64,000 nt of DNA from an uncultured Muribaculaceae bacterium. Lineage in GTDB: Bacteria; Bacteroidota; Bacteroidia; Bacteroidales; Muribaculaceae. The DNA is taken from NCBI GenBank assembly GCA_904502025.1, contig CAJGDJ010000004.1:16099-80098 (forward strand), read 5' to 3'. The first letter of the stretch is position 1. The number at the start of each line of letters is the position of its first letter. This document shows, piece by piece, positions 53,807-61,554 of this stretch. The position numbers were made by a program, and so were the translations under genes. The notes under the pieces were generated by a model. The model saw nothing but the letters and a program-made list of their open reading frames with translations. It was not told where the DNA came from and ran no database searches.

Positions 53807-54943
53807 TTATTTAACGCGTTTGTTGTTTTTTAGTTTAATAATAAATGCATCAGGGAATTTTTTCTTCACATTGTTGAGCTCTCGTCGAATTTCTTCAAAT
53901 GAAGACGAATTACCGTAAGTATATTTATATATACCGTTTTCAAAGTAGTTCCATGTCGGGTCCAATCCCTTAAATTCTGAGGCTCCTTTTCTTAATTGTC
54001 GTTCGCATGTGAGGAATTGAATACGATATGTTGTAATGTTGTCAGTTGGCTTATTATTTGTTTCGATACTATGTTTGGTGTCTTGTTGTTGAGACGATTT
54101 AGTCGTCTTATTTTCGGTTGATGTTTTATGTTGTGTGTTATTGTTGGTATTGATGTTGTTTGAATGTTTATGGTAACCCGTAAATGCATTAAAGATTGAT
54201 GTTGCAAGCTCTTCTTGACCTTCGCTCGAAGCCAAATATTTTTCTTGTGTTGGGTTGCAAATAAAATCAAGTTCGATAAGAACTGATGGCATACTTGTTG
54301 CCCATAATACCCAAAATCCGGCTTGTCTTACACCTTTGTCGTTTCTGTTTGCTGTCCGGATTAATTCGCTTTGAATAGAGCTTGCAAATTCAATGCTTTG
54401 GAGCATGTGTTTGTTTTGGCTCATTTCAAAAATAATGTATGATTCAGTTGAGTTAGGGTTAAAACCACTATATGTAGTTGTGTAATCTTTTTCTAATTCA
54501 ATAACTGCGTTTTCTCGTTTAGCAACTGCAAGATTGTCGTTTGATTTATGAAGTCCAAGTGTGAAAACAGATGCTCCTGCAACTTTTGTGCGTCCCGGAG
54601 TATTAAGGTCGATTGAATTAACATGTATTGAGATGAATAAATTACCATTGGCTTTATTTGCGATATTTGCACGTTGTTGTAATGTGAGATATTTATCACT
54701 TTTGCGAGTGTATATCACTTTTACGTCTCTATATTCCGTGCTAATTTTTTCGCCAAGGAGTTTAGCTACGTTTAGAGTGATGTCTTTTTCTTTTGCAAAT
54801 AAACCAACGGCTCCACTATCATGCCCACCATGTCCTGCATCAATTACAACGACAAATTCTCGTGCAGATGATGCAGTCGATGAAAAAATCAGTAATGTAA
54901 TTAGTGATAAAAAGAAGAATGTATTTCTAATTATTTTGTGCAT
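53807..54943 (-). CDS. N-acetylmuramoyl-L-alanine amidase (Amidase_3) with SPOR-like end
   Basis: The 378-residue protein has a signal peptide (about 1-27). The Amidase_3 domain covers ~30-245: VVIDAGHGGHDSGAVG with zinc ligand H38, KEKDITLNVAKLL with E52, FISIHVNS with the next His, and LIELDFICNP with the catalytic Glu. A Thr/Asn/Lys/Gln-rich linker (about 255-300) leads to a C-terminal domain (RIQFLTCERQLRKGASEFKG to the end) resembling SPOR. It cleaves stem peptides during cell separation. It heads a transcript with the MCE gene. Confidence 0.93.
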   Translation of the reverse strand: MHKIIRNTFFFLSLITLLIFSSTASSAREFVVVIDAGHGGHDSGAVGLFAKEKDITLNVAKLLGEKISTEYRDVKVIYTRKSDKYLTLQQRANIANKANGNLFISIHVNSIDLNTPGRTKVAGASVFTLGLHKSNDNLAVAKRENAVIELEKDYTTTYSGFNPNSTESYIIFEMSQNKHMLQSIEFASSIQSELIRTANRNDKGVRQAGFWVLWATSMPSVLIELDFICNPTQEKYLASSEGQEELATSIFNAFTGYHKHSNNINTNNNTQHKTSTENKTTKSSQQQDTKHSIETNNKPTDNITTYRIQFLTCERQLRKGASEFKGLDPTWNYFENGIYKYTYGNSSSFEEIRRELNNVKKKFPDAFIIKLKNNKRVK

Positions 54944-54958
54944 GATGGAAAATTTCTA

Positions 54959-54966
54959 CAAAGTTA
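54959..54966 (-). promoter_or_regulatory. -7 promoter box of the amidase-MCE transcript
   Basis: Minus-strand TAACTTTG, 15 bases before the amidase start, implying a leader of about ten bases. Confidence 0.5.
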
Positions 54967-55071
54967 ACAAATTACCTTAGATTTTTGATTCAAATTGTGC
55001 CGTTTTTTAATTACACATTAATATTAATACGATATTTAGAATATAATTTTGTGCTTTTAGTTGAATATCGT

Positions 55072-55079
55072 TAACTTTG
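55072..55079 (+). promoter_or_regulatory. -7 promoter box of the gldB-like gene
   Basis: TAACTTTG, 21 bases before the ATG at 55101. Confidence 0.55.
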
Positions 55080-55100
55080 TATGACTAAATTTATGTAATT

Positions 55101-56093
55101 ATGAGAAAAATACTATTATTATCGTTCTTGACTTATTGTGTGGTAAGTTTCGTTTCATCGTGTGTTGGAGGTGATAATAACAATCAAAAATGTCCTCCAA
55201 TGAATGTGGCTCGATTGGATAATGCAATATATAATTATCTTAATTTGTCAGATGAAGAACGTAGTCGCACAGATTCGGTAATGAAAAATGGGATATCAGC
55301 TATTACAATAATGTTGAATATGGGGCACCCCGATGATTCTGCATTTGTCAAATATGTTGGTTCAGATGCAGTAAAAATGTTTACTCCAGAGGTAGTAAAG
55401 CTGTTTGACGACATTTCTGTACTTGAACGACAATTAGGGTATATTAAAGTAAATCTTGAAAAAGAACTGCCACAAGTGAAATTGTATGATATATATGCCT
55501 TTGTTTCTCCATATAGACAGTCAATATATATCGCAGATTCAACATTATTGTTGGCATTGAATCACTATTTAGGTAAAACTCATGATGCTTATGATGGTTT
55601 TGAAGAATATATTAAGCGAACAAAAGAAGCAAAATATATACCATACGATGTAGTTGAGGCTTTGATTGGTTCTTTCCTTCCTTATGAAACGAAAGGAGAA
55701 GATATGCTCTTGGCTAAAATGTTATACGCCGGGGCAATAGTTACGGCAAAAATGCAAATAGTTCACAATGCGTCGTTAGCTCAAGCTTTAGGTTATAATG
55801 ATGACGAATTAGATTGGGTGGAAGAAAATGAAATGAATTTGTGGCGGTCTTTAGTGTCAAAGGAATTGTTATACTCTACGACATATCTTGATGTTAAACA
55901 ATTATTGATGCCGGCACCAAATACATCAGTTTTACATGCAGATGCCCCGGGTAGAGTAGGGGTATATCTTGGATATAAGATTATAAAATCATATCTACAA
56001 AAATGTCCTGAGACTACATTGCAAATGTTGTTTGATCCCGAATTTTATCAATCACAACAAACTCTTATTGTTTCAGGATATCAAGGTGAATAA
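55101..56093 (+). CDS. gldB: GldB-like lipoprotein
   Basis: The 330-residue protein has a lipoprotein signal ending VSSC (C21). Body motifs match the GldB family: MNVARLDNAIYNYL, LPQVKLYDIYAFVSPYRQSIYIAD, ALNHYLGK, EDMLLAKMLYAGAIVTA, ALGYNDDELDWVEENEMNLWR and APGRVGVYLGYKIIKSYLQK. In Flavobacterium GldB is needed for gliding; in non-gliding Bacteroidales homologues persist and the role is unclear, although the family travels with T9SS-containing genomes, as here with sprA. Assignment rests on remembered motif pattern, so moderate. Confidence 0.65.
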   Translation: MRKILLLSFLTYCVVSFVSSCVGGDNNNQKCPPMNVARLDNAIYNYLNLSDEERSRTDSVMKNGISAITIMLNMGHPDDSAFVKYVGSDAVKMFTPEVVKLFDDISVLERQLGYIKVNLEKELPQVKLYDIYAFVSPYRQSIYIADSTLLLALNHYLGKTHDAYDGFEEYIKRTKEAKYIPYDVVEALIGSFLPYETKGEDMLLAKMLYAGAIVTAKMQIVHNASLAQALGYNDDELDWVEENEMNLWRSLVSKELLYSTTYLDVKQLLMPAPNTSVLHADAPGRVGVYLGYKIIKSYLQKCPETTLQMLFDPEFYQSQQTLIVSGYQGE

Positions 56094-56119
56094 AAAAGAG
56101 ACTAAATTATCTCGATTAT

Positions 56120-58588
56120 CTACATTGGGTCAACATCATAATATATGATTATTCCTTTCATGCGTGGTTGTTGGTGCATTAGCTCGTATGTTTCTCGTAG
56201 TATCTGTTTTACTTTTTTCATTGATGCGTTAATTTCTACTTTTAGCATTATTTTGCGAATGTATAGCGATTGAATGCGAGATATAATAGGTTCTTCGGGA
56301 CCAAATACTCGATTCCCAAAAAGTTCACGCATTCTTGAGGCATATATTGTTGCAATTTCTGAAAGAGTGTCGTTGTTGCGATGTTTTAGATATATATAAA
56401 TAACTCTTGTGAAAGGAGGATAGTTAAAATGCTTTCGTTCGTCAATCTCGTAGTTATAAAAACCGGCATAATCATGATTATTTAAGTGTTTTATAACAGG
56501 GTGATTGGGATTTGATGTTTGAACAAAAACTTTACCTTTAACCGTGCGACGACCAGCTCGCCCTGCTACCTGTTCAAGCATATTAAATGCCCGTTCATTT
56601 GATCTGAAATCAGGAAAATTTATTATAGAGTCGGCATTTAATATTGCGACGAGGCTAACTCCTGCAAAATCAAGCCCTTTTGAGACCATTTGTGTGCCAA
56701 CAAGTATATCGGCTTTTTTGTTGGAAAATTCATCGATGATATTTTCATAGCTATCTTTATTACGAGTAGTGTCAAGATCCATTCGTAATATTCTATGATT
56801 TGGAAATAAATTGTTTATTTCATCTTCAATTCGTTCTGTTCCATAGCCCAATATTTCGATTGCCGGTTCTTTGCAAGAAGGGCAAATCGTAGGCAGTGGA
56901 TATGTGTTTCCACAATAATGACACACGAGTTGATTGTGAAATTTGTGATAAGTTAAAGAAACGTCACATTGTTGGCATTTAGGGGTCCATGCACATTGTT
57001 TACATCGAGCTAATGGTGCAAAGCCTCTGCGATTATGGAATATTATAATTTGATTTCCATCATTCAAAGTTTGTCGAGAAGCAGCAATTGTGCTTTGTGC
57101 AAATGATCCATTTGTAAGATATCTTTTGCGAGATAATGTCATGTCAACAACTTCAATATCGGGCAATGTTGCATTATCATATCGTTTGAGAAGTTCAACA
57201 AATCCAAATTTGCCATTTATGGCTTTATAATATGTTTCAACTGATGGAGTTGCACTTCCAAGCAACGTTTTTGCTCCATGCATAGATGCTAAAACGGTAG
57301 CAATATCACGAGCATTATATCGAGGAGCAGGATCGTGCTGTTTGTAGCTTGTTTCATGTTCTTCGTCAACAATAACTAAGCCTAATTGACTAAATGGAAG
57401 GAATAAAGATGACCGAGCTCCAATAACGATGCATGGCTCACTTTCATTTAATAGTTTTTTCCATATATCAACACGCTCATTATCTGAAAAGCGAGAATGA
57501 TAAATTAATACACGCTCCCCAAATACTTTTTGTAATCGTCGAGTGAGTTGTGTTGTTAGTGCAATTTCAGGAACAAGGAATAGTGCTTGTTTACCTTGTT
57601 GAAGAATATAGGAAATTAGGTGTATATATAATTCAGTTTTTCCACTTGAAGTTACGCCATGCAATAATGTAATATCATGGTCAATAAATGAGTTGTGAAT
57701 TTCAGTTAGTGCTTTATTTTGAGCTTCGCTTAATTCGGGTAGTTTATTTGAGATTATGCCATTAAACTTGAAACGATTAATTTCTTTTTTGTATAATTCA
57801 ACAAGACCTTTATTTTCTATTGCTTTTAGGATGGCAGATGTTAACCCGGTGCGTTCAAGTAGCTGTTTTTTTGATACTTCTTGCACTTCACATTCTTTGC
57901 GAGAAAATCCACTTAATTCAATAAGTGCAAGAAACATCATTTCTTGTTTTTTTGCACCTTTTAATTTAGAAAATGCTTGATGGATTTCATCATTATTTCG
58001 GAGACAGTTGATTTTTAGATATGTTTCTTTTTTTGAACGATAGCGTTCGATTAACTTTTCTGAAATAATTACTACTCCTAATTGCAGTAAATGATTAATT
58101 ATATTGATGCAGTTTTTGAATCCGGTTTTTTTTTCAATTTCAGCAAGTGTTAATTTCCCATTGTGATTGAGATGTTGACATATAATAATCTCTCGTTCAT
58201 CTAAATTAGGATATTCATCTAATTCTATTTCGCCATTTAGTTCTACAAATGTTTCGCTTTCAACTTTTAATCCGGCAGGTACTGCTGCTTTATACACATC
58301 GCCAATAGCACATAAATAATACTCGCTAATCCATTGCCAAAGTTTGAGTTGTGGATGTTTTATAATTGGGAAATTATCTAAAACAGTTATAATATCTTTT
58401 ACTTCATATCCTTCAGGAGCAATAGGTGATATTGAAGAAACGATGCCGGTATATAATTTTTTTGTGCCAAATTGAACTATAACACGGTGCCCAATTTTTA
58501 TTTGGTCGGTTATTTGCTCTGGAATGCGATAAGTAAAATATGCATTCAGAGGAAGTGGTAATATTATTTCGGCATATAATGTTGACAT
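56120..58588 (-). CDS. priA: Primosomal protein N' (replication restart helicase PriA)
   Basis: PriA rebuilds replication forks at D-loops and stalled forks. The ATG at 58588 gives 822 residues; the frame is open to 58606 but that start lies upstream of the promoter box. An N-terminal DNA-binding domain (about 1-110) is followed by SF2 helicase motifs: Walker A HGVTSSGKTE, DEEHE as motif II, GSATPS as motif III, and RAGRRTVKGKVFVQT. Paired cysteines form the zinc sites (CKQCAWTPKCQQC, CHYC and CPSC). Length is normal for Bacteroidota PriA. Monocistronic. Confidence 0.96.
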   Translation of the reverse strand: MSTLYAEIILPLPLNAYFTYRIPEQITDQIKIGHRVIVQFGTKKLYTGIVSSISPIAPEGYEVKDIITVLDNFPIIKHPQLKLWQWISEYYLCAIGDVYKAAVPAGLKVESETFVELNGEIELDEYPNLDEREIIICQHLNHNGKLTLAEIEKKTGFKNCINIINHLLQLGVVIISEKLIERYRSKKETYLKINCLRNNDEIHQAFSKLKGAKKQEMMFLALIELSGFSRKECEVQEVSKKQLLERTGLTSAILKAIENKGLVELYKKEINRFKFNGIISNKLPELSEAQNKALTEIHNSFIDHDITLLHGVTSSGKTELYIHLISYILQQGKQALFLVPEIALTTQLTRRLQKVFGERVLIYHSRFSDNERVDIWKKLLNESEPCIVIGARSSLFLPFSQLGLVIVDEEHETSYKQHDPAPRYNARDIATVLASMHGAKTLLGSATPSVETYYKAINGKFGFVELLKRYDNATLPDIEVVDMTLSRKRYLTNGSFAQSTIAASRQTLNDGNQIIIFHNRRGFAPLARCKQCAWTPKCQQCDVSLTYHKFHNQLVCHYCGNTYPLPTICPSCKEPAIEILGYGTERIEDEINNLFPNHRILRMDLDTTRNKDSYENIIDEFSNKKADILVGTQMVSKGLDFAGVSLVAILNADSIINFPDFRSNERAFNMLEQVAGRAGRRTVKGKVFVQTSNPNHPVIKHLNNHDYAGFYNYEIDERKHFNYPPFTRVIYIYLKHRNNDTLSEIATIYASRMRELFGNRVFGPEEPIISRIQSLYIRKIMLKVEINASMKKVKQILRETYELMHQQPRMKGIIIYYDVDPM

Positions 58589-58595
58589 AGCTCTA

Positions 58596-58603
58596 CAAAA
58601 GTA
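58596..58603 (-). promoter_or_regulatory. -7 promoter box abutting the priA start
   Basis: Minus-strand TACTTTTG ends seven bases before the ATG at 58588, so the transcript would be leaderless or nearly so. Confidence 0.5.
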
Positions 58604-58639
58604 CATAAATTTGATTAAATACTAAAGTCAAAACAAACA

Positions 58640-58668
58640 AAAAGAGATTGCAATTGCAATCTCTTTTT
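58640..58668. terminator. Palindromic terminator after the M48 protease gene
   Basis: AAAGAGATTGCAA (58641-58653) is the exact complement of 58654-58666, flanked by A and T runs. It ends the M48 gene on the minus strand and lies upstream of priA. Confidence 0.8.
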
Positions 58669-58688
58669 GAAATATTTGAATGCTCTGA

Positions 58689-59468
58689 TTATTTTATATA
58701 TCCATCTTGTTTTGCTTTTTGTTCCATCTTAATAATTCGTTGTTCTAAATCGGGGTGAGTGGAAAATAGTTGATTAATTACACTTGAATTAGATGATGTT
58801 GAACCTTGAAGTTGTTGAAGTTTTTTGAATGATAAAACCATTGCGTATGGATTTTTACCATTGCTTTTGAGAAAATTATAACCATATTCATCAGCTGCAT
58901 ATTCTTGTTTTTGTGAATATTTGGCATTTAAGTATGATTCGCCTAATGCTCCTAATTGAGAATCGGTTAGAACTGCGATAGTGCTATTTGTAGAAGCAAT
59001 ACCATCTTTTAATGCCGAGGTCATTAATGAATTTTTGAATGCGTTTTTTGAATCGCGATTTGCTATATGACCGATTTCATGACCAATAACACCGAGAACC
59101 TCTTCATCGGTCATAATATCCATTAACCCTGAATATACACGAATGCTTCCATCTGGACAAGCAAAGGCATTAACGTCGGTGGTGTTATAAACTTTGAAGT
59201 TTAGAGGAATTCCGTTTGCATCAGTTAGTCCTGCGGTTAGTTTTTTCAATCGTTTTGTATAGGAACTTGACTCGCTACAAATCTTATTGCTTGCATCGGT
59301 TTGTGTGATGTATTCACTGACGTATGTCGCCATTTGTTCGTCTGTAATTGTTGCTGCTTGTATTACTTTTGTAATTCCAGAGGCGGCTCTTTCTTGGTCA
59401 ATGTTAGATAATGCTACACAAGAATTTAGAAATAGGATTGATAATATAGGTAAAATATACTTTTTCAT
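58689..59468 (-). CDS. M48 family metalloprotease lipoprotein
   Basis: The 259-residue protein has a lipoprotein signal ending LNSC (C17). The zinc motif is HEIGH (H130, E131, H134) in GVIGHEIGHIANRDS, and EYAADEYGYNFL supplies the third ligand. This is the compact BepA/LoiP-like M48 group, which degrades or chaperones misassembled outer-membrane proteins in the periplasm. No TPR domain follows. It is divergent from the nucleotidyltransferase gene. Confidence 0.92.
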   Translation of the reverse strand: MKKYILPILSILFLNSCVALSNIDQERAASGITKVIQAATITDEQMATYVSEYITQTDASNKICSESSSYTKRLKKLTAGLTDANGIPLNFKVYNTTDVNAFACPDGSIRVYSGLMDIMTDEEVLGVIGHEIGHIANRDSKNAFKNSLMTSALKDGIASTNSTIAVLTDSQLGALGESYLNAKYSQKQEYAADEYGYNFLKSNGKNPYAMVLSFKKLQQLQGSTSSNSSVINQLFSTHPDLEQRIIKMEQKAKQDGYIK

Positions 59469-59489
59469 ATTGTTTAATTTTTAGTTACG

Positions 59490-59497
59490 CAAAATTA
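59490..59497 (-). promoter_or_regulatory. -7 promoter box of the M48 gene
   Basis: Minus-strand TAATTTTG, 21 bases before the start at 59468. Confidence 0.5.
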
Positions 59498-59611
59498 GTA
59501 ATTATTATTCAAAAATAAATATACTCGACAAAAATTTGTCTTTTTTGATTTTGAAAATGCATAAAAGCGTTATCTATTAATGAAATATTTCAGCAAATGC
59601 AAAATATTTAC

Positions 59612-59619
59612 TAACTTTG
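59612..59619 (+). promoter_or_regulatory. -7 promoter box of the nucleotidyltransferase gene
   Basis: TAACTTTG, 25 bases before the preferred ATG at 59645 (10 bases before the alternative ATG at 59630). Confidence 0.5.
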
Positions 59620-59644
59620 CATAAAAATAATGATATACGCAATC

Positions 59645-60550
59645 ATGATAAAACCAACATTATTTGTATTAGCCGCTGGCATGGGTAGTCGCTATGGAGG
59701 ATTGAAACAACTTGATGGTGTCGGTCCTCATGGTGAGACTATAATGGATTACTCAATTTATGATGCAATTCAAGCCGGGTTTGGGAAGATAGTATTTGTG
59801 ATACGACGTGATTTTGAGCAAGAGTTTAGAAGTCAAGTTTTGTCAAAATATGAAGGTCATATTGCTACCGATGTAGTATTTCAATCTGTTGATGCTCTTC
59901 CTGAAGGATATAAATGTCCTGAAGGTCGAGAAAAACCATGGGGTACAAATCATGCTGTACTAATGGGGAAGGAGGTAATAAAAGAACCATTTGCAGTTAT
60001 AAATGCCGATGACTTTTATAGCAGAGATGCTTTTATGGTAATCGCTGAAGAGTTAAAAAGACCTCGTACCACAAACGGTGATTATTGTATGGTTGGTTTC
60101 AGAGTTGGGAACACAATTACAGAAAATGGTACTGTATCAAGAGGTGTATGTTCAGCCAAAGATGGCTATCTTGTATCAGTAACCGAACGTGGATCAATTC
60201 GAGCTAACGAAAATGGAGAAATTGTTTATCCTGATGCTGATGGTAATGAACAGGTCTTAGATCCTGCGACACCTGTATCTATGAATTTTTGGGGGTTCAC
60301 ACCTGATTACTTCGAGTTTAGTGAAAGAGAATTTATAAAATTTCTTGATCAAAGAATAGATGAACCAAAGTCTGAATATTTTATTCCAACTGTGGTTGAT
60401 TTGCTGATTAAATCAAAAGAAGCAAAAGTTAAATTATTAGATACTCATGCTAAATGGTTTGGAGTTACCTATGTGGAAGACCGTCCGGGGGTAGTTGCCA
60501 AATTAGCAGAACTTCATGCACAGGGAATTTATCCTGATAATTTGTTCTAA
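59645..60550 (+). CDS. NDP-sugar nucleotidyltransferase family protein
   Basis: The ATG at 59645 (301 residues) places the nucleotide-binding loop at the usual N-terminal position; the alternative start at 59630 adds five residues. The glycine-rich FVLAAGMGSRYGGLKQLDGVGP and INADDFYSRDAF (metal-binding Asp) define a sugar-phosphate nucleotidyltransferase fold. KPWGTNHAVLMGKE resembles UTP-glucose-1-P uridylyltransferase-like proteins. The sugar and nucleotide cannot be named. dus follows after nine bases, so they are likely co-transcribed. Confidence 0.87.
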   Translation: MIKPTLFVLAAGMGSRYGGLKQLDGVGPHGETIMDYSIYDAIQAGFGKIVFVIRRDFEQEFRSQVLSKYEGHIATDVVFQSVDALPEGYKCPEGREKPWGTNHAVLMGKEVIKEPFAVINADDFYSRDAFMVIAEELKRPRTTNGDYCMVGFRVGNTITENGTVSRGVCSAKDGYLVSVTERGSIRANENGEIVYPDADGNEQVLDPATPVSMNFWGFTPDYFEFSEREFIKFLDQRIDEPKSEYFIPTVVDLLIKSKEAKVKLLDTHAKWFGVTYVEDRPGVVAKLAELHAQGIYPDNLF

Positions 60551-60559
60551 TAACATTCA

Positions 60560-61486
60560 ATGAATATATATTTTGCTCCGTTGCAAGGTTATACCGATGC
60601 AGCCTATCAAAGATTTCATAATGAAGTCTATGGTGGTTGCATCGATTGTTATTATACTCCTTTTTTGAGAGTTGAGAATGGAGCACCTCGAGTGAAAGAT
60701 ATTAGAGAAGTGAATCAACTACATAACAGCCCAATTTCTGTAGTTCCACAAATTATCGTGAAAGATATTGATGAGTTTAGAATATTAGTAGATGCAATCA
60801 GAGTAGAAGGGTATAGAGAAATCGATATTAATATGGGGTGTCCATACCCAATGCAAGTTAAAAAGGGGAGAGGAGCAGGTTTGATGTTAAATATAACCAA
60901 TGTAAAAAAAATATTTGATGCAATATCGTCATCTGATGATATTAAATTCTCCTTAAAAATGCGTTTGGGTGTTGATAAAAATAATCAATGGAAATTGTTA
61001 AGAGAAAGTTTGAATACGACTCCGTTTAAGCATATAACATTGCACCCCAGAATAGCAAAACAACAATATAAAGGAAATGTTGAATTTGATTCATTTTTGG
61101 ATTTTTGTAATTCGGTTAATCATAATATAATATATAATGGAGATATAGTAGATATATCGCAAATTAATGATTTGAATACTTGTTGCCCTGAAATTTATGG
61201 TGTTATGATAGGTAGAGGCTTGTTGGCTCGACCATCAATGGCTCTTGAATATAAAAATAATATAGTATTAACTCGTCAACAGCAGATTGAGAAATTTTTA
61301 TTGTTGCACACTAAACTATTTCACTATTATTCGTCTAAGTTAAGTGGCGAATCTCATTTATTGGTAAAGATGAAGACTATATGGGATTTTAGTGAACCAT
61401 TAATAGGGCGAAAATCTTACAAATTAATAAAAAAAGCATCATCATTGGCAAAATATAACGAAGTCATTAATATGCTAATGTTATAG
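60560..61486 (+). CDS. tRNA-dihydrouridine synthase family protein
   Basis: The 308-residue protein reduces uridine in tRNA using FMN. It begins YFAPLQGYTDAAYQRFHNE and shows DINMGCPYPMQVKKGRGAGLM, which corresponds to the Dus active-site block with Cys. KFSLKMRLGVDKNNQW, HITLHPRIAKQQYKGNV and VMIGRGLLARPSMALE are FMN-barrel signatures. The modified tRNA position is not predictable. It follows the nucleotidyltransferase gene by nine bases. Confidence 0.92.
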   Translation: MNIYFAPLQGYTDAAYQRFHNEVYGGCIDCYYTPFLRVENGAPRVKDIREVNQLHNSPISVVPQIIVKDIDEFRILVDAIRVEGYREIDINMGCPYPMQVKKGRGAGLMLNITNVKKIFDAISSSDDIKFSLKMRLGVDKNNQWKLLRESLNTTPFKHITLHPRIAKQQYKGNVEFDSFLDFCNSVNHNIIYNGDIVDISQINDLNTCCPEIYGVMIGRGLLARPSMALEYKNNIVLTRQQQIEKFLLLHTKLFHYYSSKLSGESHLLVKMKTIWDFSEPLIGRKSYKLIKKASSLAKYNEVINMLML

Positions 61487-61511
61487 ACCTAATTATGACG
61501 TTGTTTTTTTG

Positions 61512-61519
61512 TAACTTTG
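61512..61519 (+). promoter_or_regulatory. -7 promoter box of the M3 peptidase gene
   Basis: TAACTTTG, 35 bases before the ATG at 61555. Confidence 0.55.
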
Positions 61520-61554
61520 CGTAATATAGATTAAATCATAAATAAATATTAACG

